From: Akkermansia muciniphila
GTDB taxonomy: Bacteria > Verrucomicrobiota > Kiritimatiellia > RFP12 > UBA1067
Reading direction: 5' to 3'
Length of the DNA: 37,221 nt
NCBI GenBank assembly: GCA_945870145.1
Contig: CAMBQV010000009.1
Span: 1-37,221, forward strand
Below are positions 1 through 8,479 of the stretch, one piece after another. Positions within the stretch are counted from its first letter, which is position 1. Each line of letters opens with the position of its first letter. The position numbers and the translations under genes were made by a program. Under the pieces are notes generated by a model that worked only from the letters and a program-made list of their open reading frames with translations, was not told the DNA's origin and did no database searches.

Positions 1-385
1 GACCTCTGAAGAGGCGATCCGCTCGGTGCCGAATGCGTATCGCGAAGTCAGTTTTTCCTTGGGCGCAACACGCTGGGAAACCGTCATGAAGGTGATTCTT
101 CCCAATGCCTTGCCCGGTATCGTCACAGGTATGGTTCTGGGCGTGGGTCGTTCGATCGGCGAGACAGCGGCTGTGATCTTCACTGCGGGTTCCTCGTTGC
201 GGATGCCGCTGACGGTCTTTGACTCTGTGCGGACTATGTCGGTCCACTTTTACATCCTCGCTCGCGAGGGGATTTCCAATGAGAAGGCCTATGCCACGGC
301 GTCGGTCCTGATTATCTCGGTGTTGCTGATCAACCTGGCGGCCTATACTATGATGCACCGCTTTATTTCCAAGAGGGCTAAATGA
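1..385 (+). CDS. pstA: Phosphate ABC transporter permease PstA, C-terminal part (5' truncated)
   Basis: This is the C-terminal part of an inner-membrane permease of the high-affinity phosphate transporter PstSCAB. The open frame enters from the left edge (phase starting at base 2), so the true start is outside the window. The visible part begins with the cytoplasmic EAA coupling loop (EEAIRSVPNAYREVSFSLGA), which docks on the ATPase subunits, followed by GRSIGETAAVIFTAG and a final membrane helix before RFISKRAK. This order is typical of PstA and PstC; the position immediately before pstB favours PstA. Its stop overlaps the next start as ATGA, which implies translational coupling. Confidence 0.9.
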   Translation, partial: TSEEAIRSVPNAYREVSFSLGATRWETVMKVILPNALPGIVTGMVLGVGRSIGETAAVIFTAGSSLRMPLTVFDSVRTMSVHFYILAREGISNEKAYATASVLIISVLLINLAAYTMMHRFISKRAK

Positions 386-1152
386 GCGACGCACCTGCTA
401 TAAAAATAGCACTTAAGAATTTCAAGTTCTTTCAAGACCGTAAACCGCTCTTGAACGGAATCACCTTGGATGTTGTTGCGAACCGAATCCTCGGTGTGAT
501 CGGCCCTGCGGGGTCAGGCAAGACAACCTTCCTGCGCTCCTTGAACCGGTTGAATGATCTGCTGCCTGACACACATATCGAGGGCCAGCTTCTTCTGGAT
601 GGAGAGGATATTTATCATCCGAGCTTTAATGTGGTGTCGCTTCGTAAACGGGTCGGCATGCTCTTCGCGCTCCCTGTCGCCTTGCCCATGAGTATCTACG
701 AGAATATTGTCTATGGTCCGCGACTTTCAGGAATTCGTAAACGGGAACGTCTCGACCAGATCGTGGAGCAGAGCTTGAAAGCCGCATTTCTCTGGGATGA
801 GGTCAAGGATCGTCTCCAGATGTCGGGCTTGCGCCTCTCCGGCGGTCAGCAGCAGCGACTCTGTCTGGCACGTGTTTTGGCCATGGAGGAGCTCGAGGTC
901 ATCCTGCTCGATGAACCCTGTTCAGGTCTTGATCCTATTTCAACGGCGAAGATCGAGGAAGCATTGACGGTCCTCAAGCAAAAGTATACCATTATCTTGG
1001 TGACCAACAATACAAAGCAGGCGGCGCGCGTGGCAGACGATACGGCCTTCTTCCTCTTAGGTGACCTGATTGAATGTGGCAAGACGGGCAAAATCTTTAC
1101 CGTTCCAGATGATAAACGGACCAATGATTATGTGACAGGCAGGTTCGGATGA
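382..1152 (+). CDS. pstB: PstB-type phosphate ABC transporter ATPase, paralogue 1 (lacks Q-loop Gln and H-loop His)
   Basis: A 256-aa ATPase of the phosphate importer. Walker A (GPAGSGKT, residues 41-48), the ABC signature LSGGQ (152-156), Walker B VILLDE (173-178) and the D-loop SGLDPIST are intact. The Q-loop glutamine, found in the family motif GMVFQ, is replaced: this protein reads GMLFALP with Ala96. The switch histidine of VTHN is replaced by Asn209 (VTNN). Both residues normally contact the nucleotide's gamma phosphate or attacking water, so this subunit's own Walker site should be impaired. The next gene encodes a second PstB with the opposite defect and overlaps this one as ATGA, so the two are probably made together as a heterodimer docked on PstA/PstC. 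Length is normal for PstB. Family assignment is secure; the heterodimer is inference. Confidence 0.93.
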   Translation: MSDAPAIKIALKNFKFFQDRKPLLNGITLDVVANRILGVIGPAGSGKTTFLRSLNRLNDLLPDTHIEGQLLLDGEDIYHPSFNVVSLRKRVGMLFALPVALPMSIYENIVYGPRLSGIRKRERLDQIVEQSLKAAFLWDEVKDRLQMSGLRLSGGQQQRLCLARVLAMEELEVILLDEPCSGLDPISTAKIEEALTVLKQKYTIILVTNNTKQAARVADDTAFFLLGDLIECGKTGKIFTVPDDKRTNDYVTGRFG

Positions 1153-1904
1153 GTACAGTTATTCGTGTTGAAAAATTGGATTTGTTTTATGGCGATTTCC
1201 ATGCGCTGAAAAAAGTGCCGATGGAAGTTTTGGCGCGTCATATCACTGCTTTGATCGGTCCATCTGGCTGCGGTAAATCAACCTTGCTGAGAACCTTGAA
1301 TCGCATGAACGACTTGGTTCCGGGTGTTAAGATCACGGGTTCGATCCTTTTTGACGGGAAAGAGATCTATGGTCCTGGCATTGATGTTTGTACCTTGCGC
1401 AAGCGTATCGGCATGGTTTTTCAGCGCCCGAATCCTTTCCCGCTCTCAGTCTTTGACAATGTAGCCTTCGGTCTGCGCGTGGATGGTCGTTCAAGCCGTC
1501 GGCAGATCGAGGATATTGTGGAGCAGAGTCTGAAACGGGCTTGGCTGTGGGAGCCGTTAAAAGACAGATTGAATGACTCGGCGCTCTCGCTTCCCCTCGA
1601 TCAGCAACAGCGCCTCTGTATTGCCCGCCTCTTGGCTGTCGAGCCAGAAGTGATTCTCATGGATGAGCCCTGTTCGGCGCTGGATCCTATTTCGACCAGT
1701 AAAATTGAAGAGCTGATGCTGGAACTGAAAAAGGATTACACGATTGTGATTGTTACGCACAATATGCAGCAGGCAGCGCGTATCTCAGACTACTCGGGTT
1801 ATATGTTGCTGGGCGAGATGATCGAGTTCGATGCAACGGATAAGATTTTTACAAATCCTCGGGAAGGACGAACCCAGGATTACATCAGCGGTCGGTATGG
1901 CTAA
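1149..1904 (+). CDS. pstB: PstB-type phosphate ABC transporter ATPase, paralogue 2 (degenerate ABC signature)
   Basis: A 251-aa second PstB paralogue. Walker A GPSGCGKS (37-44), the Q-loop [11 protein letters not shown] with Gln92, Walker B VILMDE (to Glu173), the D-loop SALDPIST and the switch histidine in VTHN (His204) are all canonical. The ABC signature is not: where PstB has LSGGQQQR this protein reads LPLDQQQR (148-155), so both glycines that hold ATP in trans are gone. In an ABC dimer each site pairs one subunit's Walker/Q/H elements with the partner's signature. Together with paralogue 1 this gives one fully canonical site (Walker/Q/H here plus LSGGQ there) and one doubly degenerate site. 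It is coupled to the upstream gene by ATGA and followed 21 bp later by phoU. Confidence 0.93.
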   Translation: MSTVIRVEKLDLFYGDFHALKKVPMEVLARHITALIGPSGCGKSTLLRTLNRMNDLVPGVKITGSILFDGKEIYGPGIDVCTLRKRIGMVFQRPNPFPLSVFDNVAFGLRVDGRSSRRQIEDIVEQSLKRAWLWEPLKDRLNDSALSLPLDQQQRLCIARLLAVEPEVILMDEPCSALDPISTSKIEELMLELKKDYTIVIVTHNMQQAARISDYSGYMLLGEMIEFDATDKIFTNPREGRTQDYISGRYG

Positions 1905-1925
1905 GTTAAGATAAGGCGGTGAACT

Positions 1926-2606
1926 ATGGAACGGCATTTTGATGAACAATTGCAGGCGTTGAGAAGCCATCTGATGAAGATGAGTGCCATGGCAGAAGTG
2001 ATGATCGCGGATGCGGTTCGCTCTGTGGTGGAGCATGATAAGGATGCCATATCGCCAGTCTATGAACGCGAGGAGCTGGTCAATACGATGCAGATGGAAA
2101 TCGATGAAAGTTGCATGAAGCTGATTGCCTTGAATCAGCCTGCCGCAGCCGATCTACGTTTCATCTTGGGTATCATCAAGACGAATTCTGAGCTCGAGCG
2201 TTTGGCGGATGAAGCGGTCAATATTGTTAAGAAGGCTGACCATCTGTTGACCGTTGAGCAGTTAAAGCCATTTGAGCTTATTCCAGAAACATCAAATATC
2301 GCTCGAAGCATGGTACGGGATAGCCTTCGTAGTTTTGTCAACCGCAACACCTCGCTTGCTCGAGAGGTCTTGCAGAGGGATGATCAGCTCGATGCGTTGA
2401 AAACAAAGATCGTTAATTTGTTGAAAGAATGCATGGCAGAGGATTCTAAAACAGTTTCTCGTGCGCTTGATCTGATGTACATCTCCCGTTGTTTGGAGCG
2501 GATTGGCGATCACGCTACGAATATCGCTGAAAACGCCATCTTTGTTGTCGAAGGAGTGGATGTGCGCCATCACGCGGATGAGAAGCGCGCGGCAAAAAGC
2601 GTTTAA
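1926..2606 (+). CDS. phoU: Phosphate-signalling/transport regulator PhoU
   Basis: A 226-aa all-helical cytoplasmic protein. PhoU links the Pst transporter to PhoR/PhoB signalling and restrains phosphate uptake. Two PhoU repeats are visible, each with the acidic metal-binding pattern: SELERLADEAVNI in the first half and CLERIGDHATNIAENAIF in the second. The N-terminus, with HFDEQLQALRSHLMKMSAMAE, matches the family start. A purine-rich ribosome site (AAGGCGG) precedes the ATG. It is the last gene of the visible pst operon, the usual order pstSCAB-phoU. No terminator is evident before the promoter of rarA. Confidence 0.95.
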   Translation: MERHFDEQLQALRSHLMKMSAMAEVMIADAVRSVVEHDKDAISPVYEREELVNTMQMEIDESCMKLIALNQPAAADLRFILGIIKTNSELERLADEAVNIVKKADHLLTVEQLKPFELIPETSNIARSMVRDSLRSFVNRNTSLAREVLQRDDQLDALKTKIVNLLKECMAEDSKTVSRALDLMYISRCLERIGDHATNIAENAIFVVEGVDVRHHADEKRAAKSV

Positions 2607-2632
2607 GGTTTTTGTCTTCTAGGTGATTCCTC

Positions 2633-2662
2633 TTGAAACCCAGCACGTCCCTTGGTTATACT
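2633..2662 (+). promoter_or_regulatory. Sigma70-type promoter of rarA, placed for a leaderless mRNA
   Basis: TTGAAA (2633-2638) and TATACT (2657-2662) are separated by 18 bp. The -10 box ends 7 nt before the ATG at 2670, so the expected start of transcription coincides with the A of the start codon. No Shine-Dalgarno sequence lies between. Confidence 0.65.
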
Positions 2663-2669
2663 GCTCCCC

Positions 2670-4010
2670 ATGAAGTCAACCGATGATCTTTTTATGGAGG
2701 AGACCCACCCAGAGGATTTGACTCCTGCGCATGAGCCTTTGGCTGCTCGGATGCGACCCCAATACCTAGAGGATGTCTTGGGCCAAGATCATATTCTTGG
2801 GCCCGGAAAGCTCTTGCGTCGGGTGATTGAGGCGGACCGGTTGACGAATATCATCCTTTATGGTCCTCCAGGGTGTGGCAAGACGACGCTTGCCGAAGTC
2901 ATTGCGCGGGTCACGAAGCGACGTTTCGAACGAACCAGCGGCGTGCTCTCGAATGTTGCGACCTTACGGACACTCTGCGAGGGAGCCAAAATCTATAAGC
3001 ACGCGGCGGGAACGATTCTCTTTGTGGATGAGATTCACCGTTTCAACAAGTCTCAGCAGGATGTCTTGTTGCCGTACATCGAAGACGGTACCGTGACGTT
3101 GATCGGCGCCACAACCCACAATCCGAATATCTTTGTCAATAGTCCGCTGACCTCGCGCTCGCTGGTCTTTGAACTCCGTCCGCTCGATGAACAATCTGTT
3201 ATTGAGTTGGTTCGACGCGCTTTAGCCGATGTCAGTCGTGGCTTAGGGCATCTCCAAACGACGATCACCCCAGATGCTGAAGCCTTTGTGGCCTCCATGT
3301 GTGATGGTGACGCGCGTCGCGCCTTGACAGCACTCGATGTGGCAGTCCGCTCGACACCGCCGAATGAGCAGGGCGTTATTGCAATCACCCCTGCCGTGAT
3401 GGAGGATTGTGTCCAACGCAAGATGGTCCTCTACGATAAGGACGAGGACGGTCATTATGACACCATCTCCGCCTTCATCAAGTCGGTTCGCGGGTCCAAT
3501 CCGGATGCAGCGCTCTATTGGCTGGCGAAGATGTTAGAGGCAGGCGAGGATCCGCGCTTTATTGCACGGCGACTCATCATCCTCGCCTCTGAGGATGTCG
3601 GAAACGCGGATCCGCGCGGCTTGACGATTGCTGTGGCGGCCATGCAGGCGGTCGAGTTTATCGGCATGCCAGAGGGGCGCATTACCTTGGCGCAGGCGAC
3701 GACCTACCTGGCAACGGCCCCCAAGAGTAACGCCTCTTACCTGGCCGTGGATGAAGCGCTGGCGGATGTGCGCTCGGGCCGTCTGCTTGCGGTGCCAGAA
3801 CACTTGAAAAATATTCACGTCAAGGCAGAGGGCAAAGAGGGTCTCGATGTGCCCTACAAATATCCGCACGACTTTGAGAACCATACTGTGGAACAAGCCT
3901 ATCTGTCTGTGGACAAGAACTACTACCGTCCGACAAACCAAGGCTACGAAGAGACCATCGCTAAACGCATGTCACTTCTGAAGAAGCCCGGCAAGCGCCC
4001 TTCGGCTTAG
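2670..4010 (+). CDS. rarA: Replication-associated recombination protein A (RarA/MgsA), AAA+ ATPase
   Basis: A 446-aa AAA+ ATPase acting at stalled replication forks. The N-terminus (LAARMRPQYLEDVLGQDHIL) is the clamp-loader-like RarA start. Walker A is GPPGCGKTT, Walker B FVDEIHRF, and sensor 1 lies in IGATTHNPNIFVN with a following TSRS. The C-terminal MgsA oligomerisation region follows (YWLAKMLEAGEDPRFIARRL, then SEDVGNADPRG). The frame stays open up to a TTG at 2652, but the ATG at 2670 matches the family N-terminus better and sits exactly where the upstream promoter predicts the transcript start. The gene ends convergently with the SNF2 helicase. Confidence 0.95.
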   Translation: MKSTDDLFMEETHPEDLTPAHEPLAARMRPQYLEDVLGQDHILGPGKLLRRVIEADRLTNIILYGPPGCGKTTLAEVIARVTKRRFERTSGVLSNVATLRTLCEGAKIYKHAAGTILFVDEIHRFNKSQQDVLLPYIEDGTVTLIGATTHNPNIFVNSPLTSRSLVFELRPLDEQSVIELVRRALADVSRGLGHLQTTITPDAEAFVASMCDGDARRALTALDVAVRSTPPNEQGVIAITPAVMEDCVQRKMVLYDKDEDGHYDTISAFIKSVRGSNPDAALYWLAKMLEAGEDPRFIARRLIILASEDVGNADPRGLTIAVAAMQAVEFIGMPEGRITLAQATTYLATAPKSNASYLAVDEALADVRSGRLLAVPEHLKNIHVKAEGKEGLDVPYKYPHDFENHTVEQAYLSVDKNYYRPTNQGYEETIAKRMSLLKKPGKRPSA

Positions 4011-4016
4011 ATGTTT

Positions 4017-4098
4017 GAATAATCAATATCCAACACGGAATATCCAAGGAAAAGACACCGATGGTTATTGATCATTCCGTGTTGATGATTGGATATTC
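4017..4098. repeat. Large imperfect inverted repeat between convergent genes
   Basis: Two 25-nt arms (4017-4041 and 4074-4098) face each other around a 32-nt loop. The inner 10 bp (AACACGGAAT / ATTCCGTGTT) are perfect and the outer parts pair imperfectly. The arms are built from the word 'gaatatccaa', a phrase-type repeat. It lies between the stops of rarA and the SNF2 gene and may act as a transcription end structure, although no T-run follows. Confidence 0.6.
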
Positions 4099-4099
4099 A

Positions 4100-7000
4100 T
4101 TACTCCTCCAGCGCTAACAGGGAGCGGATACTTTCGTCTGAAAGTTCTGTGAGCACATTCTCGCCATGGCCGATCAGCTCGGCCGCCAGTGCGGACTTGC
4201 TCTCCAGCAGGGCGTCGATTCGATCTTCCAAGGTGCCGTTGCAAATGAACTTGTGAACCAGTACGCGCTTTGTTTGCCCAATACGGAAGGCGCGGTCGGT
4301 GGCCTGATTCTCGACCGCGGGATTCCACCAGCGGTCATAATGGAAGACATGCGTGGCTCGCGTGAGATTCAATCCCAAACCACCTGCCTTCAGGGAGAGG
4401 ACAAAGGCCTGTGGTGTCGTGGACTCTTGAAAATCTTTAACGAGCTGTTCACGTGCTCCGCGGGTTACGCCGCCATGCAGGAAGGGCATATCTCGGCCAA
4501 AAGTCTCGCAGAGATGTTTCACCAGCAGATGGCCCATTTCGGCATATTGCGTGAAGATAAGTGCGCATTCATTGTTAGCAAAGAGCTCCTCGAGTTGCTC
4601 GGTGAGGCGCATCAGCTTGCCGGAGCCATTCAGAAACGCAGGGTTCGTCTGCTCCTCTGTCATGACACGTGCTTGCGTTCTCGTGACTTTACGCCTGTGC
4701 GTCTGCTCAAAATCGAGGGGGCCTTGTTCCCGTTCTTCAGCTCTGCGTTGTCCGGCGAAATAATGTTCGGGATGGTTGCAGATCTGCTTCAGACGCGTCA
4801 GGGTTGCCAAGATCAGGCCGCGCCGCCCAATACCTTCGGCTTCGCCAAGTTCGCGATGAAAGGCATTCAGTTCGTCCTGATAGAGTCTGAGCTGTTCCGG
4901 GGTCATCGGACAATAGACCTTGGCCTCGATCTTCTCAGGAAGGTCAGAGATAATATGCTTGTCTGTCTTGAGCCGGCGCAGGATAAAGGGAGCGGTCATG
5001 CGCTTGAGACGGATGCGTGCTCCTGGGTCGCTGTTGGTCTGAATCGGACGGAAAAAGGTGTCGCGGAAGGCTGAACGCTTGCCGAGCATATCCGGATTTA
5101 AAAAGTCCATGATCGACCACAAATCACCGACATGGTTTTCCAGCGGTGTACCCGTTAGTGCCAGACGGTAATCAGCCTTGAGGGCTCGGGCGGCTTTGGA
5201 CTGGCGTGTCTCAGGGTTCTTGATGTTTTGTGCCTCATCGAGGAGAATCCCCGCCCACGCGACTTGTCGTAGATCGGCATAATCGCGATAAAGCAAATGA
5301 TAACTCGTAATAACCACATCGAACTGTTCCATCTCCTGGGCAAAGGCTTCGCCATGCCACCGCTCGCCGCCATGGTGCAGATGACAACGCAAACTAGGGG
5401 CAAAGCGTTGCGCTTCACGCATCCAGTTTCCAAGAACCGAGAGGGGGCCTGCGATCAGAACGGGACGCTTCTCGCCACGTTCCTTTTCATAAAGAAGGAA
5501 GGCAAGGGCTTGTATGGTCTTGCCAAGGCCCATGTCATCCGCGAGGCAACCGCCAAAACCACACGAGCGCAAATAGGCCAGCCAGCTAAAGCCACGGAGC
5601 TGATACGGGCGCATTTCGCCACAGAAGCCTCTGGGTGTCTCAAGGACTCCGAAGTGTTGTTCATCTCCTGAAAGACGAGAAAAGAGCGTCTCTAACCAGC
5701 CATGGCCACGCACTTCTGCCACGGGAAGACCATGGCGTCGCAACTGAGAGCCAAGCGCCAGCTGAACAGCTTGTATGGCAGGGGCTTCCTCTGGGGTATC
5801 CTGCTTGTTGATGCGTAAGGCCTGCTGAAGTTGTTTGGTGTCTACGACCAGCCAGGTGCCACGGAAACAGACAAGAGGGGAGTCGGTGTCGAGTAACTGC
5901 TTTAACTCCTCTTGCGAGACTATGGCCCCCTTAAAAGTCACGGTATGCTGAAACGCCACACGCGCGTCCGGTAGATAGGACTCTCCCGTATGTGGGGCGA
6001 CATCAATAGCAAGGGCGAAGCCAGCCTCTGAACCACCCTCCCATTCGGGTGGAAGCATCACATCATATCCTGCCGAGCGTAATAAGGCTTGTGCCGAGGT
6101 CAGGAAAAAATAAGCCTCGACCATGCTTAATCTCGCGCCATGGAGATTGTCTTTGATTTCAGCTTGGCCAAGTGGCGGAAAAAGAAGTGCGGCCTGACCT
6201 AACGCCAGAAGCGTGGCTTCGGAGTAGGAGGTATGGGTGAGAGGTTTTTGAGTTTTAAGCTTTGAGTCTTGAGACTCCTCTGGATGAACCCGCGCAATTT
6301 CGAGTATCCAAAAATCTTCGAGGGGTTGTGGCGCATGGAGAATAAAAGCGGGGCGCTCGCTGCAGGCGCGACTTCCTTCCACCGGATGACGCCACGCACG
6401 GATCTGTCCGGTAAGTTTTAGGAGCTCTTCTTGCTCTGGCCAGCGGATGACACGGGACTCTCCGCGCAAGGCTGTGAACCACGCATCGTGCGCACTGTAA
6501 CAGCGTCCGCGCGCAGCATGGGCGAGTGACAGTGTTGTGATGACGCTGGCCCTCACCAGATGGTCCAGCCAATCTGCGAGGAGCCCTTCGACGACCTCCA
6601 TGGCGGTGCGTGAGGGAGTGCAGGGATAGGCCACAGGCGGCAAAGCAGTGGCAATGGCCCGAAGGCGCAGATCCTCTTCACTGTCTAAGCACGGGGACCA
6701 AACCGCTTCGCAGAGAGAGGGATCGGAACTTTCCTGAATGTGAATATCAGGCAGGTAACGTCCCCGCGCCACCAGCGCCCCAGCATAACGGAAGAGCTCG
6801 GAGAGTACAATGACCTCTTCAGCTACAAAAAGTCCTTCAGCCCACTTGCGTTCTTCGATCCTGCCCAGCAAGGCAAAGAGGCTTTTCCAGTGGAGCTGGA
6901 GGGCATGGACAGACCAAGGGGCTAAGGGTGCGGGTGCGGAGAGAAGGGCCGCGCGAAGATTCTCAGGCAACAGGAAGGTTTGTGAGGGCAGAGGAAAGCG

Positions 7001-7222
7001 TTGACCAGAAGCGGTTTCCAGGGTGGGCAAGGTCAGCTCGAGGTGCACGGCTTGACTTTCAGGAACCACTGCATCGGCCAAGCTCCGTTTTTCTGCGTCC
7101 TTCAGGGCTTCGATTCCAGGATCAAAAGGGGAAGCAGAGCAGGGCGTCTCGGAAGGCTGAAAGCTTTGTTCACCCCAAAGGTAAAAATGGCCATTGTGAC
7201 AATGGATGTGGAGTATTAACAT
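4100..7222 (-). CDS. SNF2-family DNA-dependent ATPase/helicase (HepA-like)
   Basis: A 1040-aa SF2 translocase. The C-terminal half carries the SNF2 core: an RPYQLRGFSWL entry motif, motif I DDMGLGKT (about residues 562-569), motif II DEAQ (about 662-665), motif III LTGTPLEN, and in the second RecA lobe GGLGLNLTRATHV with DRWWNPAVENQATDRAFRIGQ. The N-terminal ~530 residues resemble the accessory region of bacterial SNF2 proteins and have no motif I can name. I chose the ATG at 7222 (protein begins MLILHIHCHNGHFY) because it follows a GGGAA site and avoids overlap with panC; the frame is open to 7276. Bases 6242-6274 encode an inserted Lys/Gln-rich segment (SQDSKLKTQKP) that looks like a phrase repeat. 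The gene is probably co-transcribed with panC. The exact role (transcription recycling or repair) is unknown. Confidence 0.93.
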   Translation of the reverse strand: MLILHIHCHNGHFYLWGEQSFQPSETPCSASPFDPGIEALKDAEKRSLADAVVPESQAVHLELTLPTLETASGQRFPLPSQTFLLPENLRAALLSAPAPLAPWSVHALQLHWKSLFALLGRIEERKWAEGLFVAEEVIVLSELFRYAGALVARGRYLPDIHIQESSDPSLCEAVWSPCLDSEEDLRLRAIATALPPVAYPCTPSRTAMEVVEGLLADWLDHLVRASVITTLSLAHAARGRCYSAHDAWFTALRGESRVIRWPEQEELLKLTGQIRAWRHPVEGSRACSERPAFILHAPQPLEDFWILEIARVHPEESQDSKLKTQKPLTHTSYSEATLLALGQAALLFPPLGQAEIKDNLHGARLSMVEAYFFLTSAQALLRSAGYDVMLPPEWEGGSEAGFALAIDVAPHTGESYLPDARVAFQHTVTFKGAIVSQEELKQLLDTDSPLVCFRGTWLVVDTKQLQQALRINKQDTPEEAPAIQAVQLALGSQLRRHGLPVAEVRGHGWLETLFSRLSGDEQHFGVLETPRGFCGEMRPYQLRGFSWLAYLRSCGFGGCLADDMGLGKTIQALAFLLYEKERGEKRPVLIAGPLSVLGNWMREAQRFAPSLRCHLHHGGERWHGEAFAQEMEQFDVVITSYHLLYRDYADLRQVAWAGILLDEAQNIKNPETRQSKAARALKADYRLALTGTPLENHVGDLWSIMDFLNPDMLGKRSAFRDTFFRPIQTNSDPGARIRLKRMTAPFILRRLKTDKHIISDLPEKIEAKVYCPMTPEQLRLYQDELNAFHRELGEAEGIGRRGLILATLTRLKQICNHPEHYFAGQRRAEEREQGPLDFEQTHRRKVTRTQARVMTEEQTNPAFLNGSGKLMRLTEQLEELFANNECALIFTQYAEMGHLLVKHLCETFGRDMPFLHGGVTRGAREQLVKDFQESTTPQAFVLSLKAGGLGLNLTRATHVFHYDRWWNPAVENQATDRAFRIGQTKRVLVHKFICNGTLEDRIDALLESKSALAAELIGHGENVLTELSDESIRSLLALEE
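6242..6274 (-). repeat. Phrase-type repeat inserted in frame in the SNF2 gene
   Basis: Read on the minus strand, this stretch consists of drifting copies of a word close to 'actcaaaa' (caagactcaaag, then cttaaaactcaaaa). It encodes SQDSKLKTQKP. It is AT-rich and low in complexity, unlike the flanking coding sequence and like the spacer repeats elsewhere in the window. Confidence 0.5.
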
Positions 7223-7256
7223 GGAAGGCAGTATTCCCTGTGTTTCTGCAGGCGGA

Positions 7257-8234
7257 TCACAGGATCCGATTGTCAATCAGACGTGTCTTGCCACAGAAGG
7301 CGGCAATGAGCGCCACATGACCTCGTTGAACATTGGAGACCGTTTTTAGCGTATCGGGATCCACAATCGCAATATAATCTTCCACAAGTCCATGCTGGGT
7401 GATAATCGAGCGCATCTGCTCGAGCAAAAGTTCGGCCGCAGGGTGTCCAACTCCGATCGTTCCGAGACTCATCAGCGCCCGGTTCAATCCCAGGGCGGCT
7501 TGTCGCTCCTCAGGGGAGAGATAGATATTGCGTGAGCTCATGGCCAAGCCGTCAGGCTCTCTTAGAGTTGGGGCAGTGATGATTTCAACAGGAAAATTTA
7601 AATCTCGTACCATGCGGCGGATGATGGTGACCTGCTGATAATCCTTCTGTCCAAAAACGGCAATATCCGGCTGGACGATATTGAAAAGCTTGGCGACAAT
7701 GGTGCAGACGCCTCTGAAATGGCCGGGGCGCCGGGCGCCACAGAGTCCAGATTGTAATTTGTTTTCAAAGATATAGACGCTGGCATCGCTGGCATACATA
7801 CTGTCAGGGCGTGGTAGATAAACCATATCTACCCCTGCAGCGCGGCAGAGCTGGAGATCTTGCTCTTCGTTTCGGGGATACTGTTCAAAATCTTCTTCTG
7901 GCCCGAACTGCGTAGGATTGACAAAGATACTTACGCAGACCACATCCGCATTTTTTTGGGCCTCCTCTACCAGTGAAAGGTGTCCGGCATGGAGATAGCC
8001 CATGGTGGGAACAAACCCTATGCGCTTGCCCTCTCGATGGAGTGCGCGGGCCCACTCGGTCACCTCGCAAGCAAAACGCAGGATCTTCAAGTCTTGGCAA
8101 ACGGGTTCGGTTGTAGCTGGAGAAGGGACTGCAGGAACAGCTTGACGATTTGTATCTCCTGATTTACGTAAAATAAACTTCTTTTCCGGTTGTTGCTCAC
8201 GCTCTGGCCGTTGATGCTTCACCATAATTTTCAT
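7257..8234 (-). CDS. panC: Pantothenate synthetase PanC with an N-terminal extension
   Basis: PanC condenses pantoate and beta-alanine with ATP hydrolysis to AMP, giving pantothenate for coenzyme A. The signatures are VPTMGYLHAGHLSLV (ATP-binding HxGH), FVNPTQFGPEEDFEQYPR, FGQKDYQQ, and REPDGLAMSSRNIYLS. The protein is 325 aa against about 280 usual. The extra ~47 residues at the N-terminus are rich in Pro, Gln, Glu and basic residues (for example KHQRPEREQQPEKK) before the normal family start near LKILRFACEV. I chose the ATG at 8234 because AGAAGG lies 8 nt upstream; the frame is open to a TTG at 8252. A promoter precedes it, and the SNF2 gene follows on the same strand. Confidence 0.96.
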   Translation of the reverse strand: MKIMVKHQRPEREQQPEKKFILRKSGDTNRQAVPAVPSPATTEPVCQDLKILRFACEVTEWARALHREGKRIGFVPTMGYLHAGHLSLVEEAQKNADVVCVSIFVNPTQFGPEEDFEQYPRNEEQDLQLCRAAGVDMVYLPRPDSMYASDASVYIFENKLQSGLCGARRPGHFRGVCTIVAKLFNIVQPDIAVFGQKDYQQVTIIRRMVRDLNFPVEIITAPTLREPDGLAMSSRNIYLSPEERQAALGLNRALMSLGTIGVGHPAAELLLEQMRSIITQHGLVEDYIAIVDPDTLKTVSNVQRGHVALIAAFCGKTRLIDNRIL

Positions 8235-8265
8235 GTCAAATACCTTCTCCAAAAATAATCACTGA

Positions 8266-8294
8266 ATTGTATCCATTCCGCTTTCCCCTGTCCA
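8266..8294 (-). promoter_or_regulatory. Sigma70-type promoter of panC
   Basis: On the minus strand TGGACA (8289-8294) and TACAAT (8266-8271) are separated by 17 bp. Transcription would start near 8259, giving a leader of about 25 nt that contains the AGAAGG ribosome site. Confidence 0.6.
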
Positions 8295-8479
8295 TAACTA
8301 TCACGCAGATATCCGCACTCATTTTAAGCCAACTGAAAACTTCAGACTCGCGCAAAAAGGGGCAAACCAGTAAACTAATAAATTTAAGTCTAGGTTAGGC
8401 AGTTCGAAATCTTTCTTTGATTGAAGTGATCACTGATAACTGCTCTTTCTAGGGTTAACCATTCTGGAGTTCACTTCTT

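Noticed and set aside
4166-5074. A 302-codon frame on the plus strand within the SNF2 gene
   Set aside because: The opposite strand encodes all helicase motifs, and this frame has no ribosome site and unusual composition.
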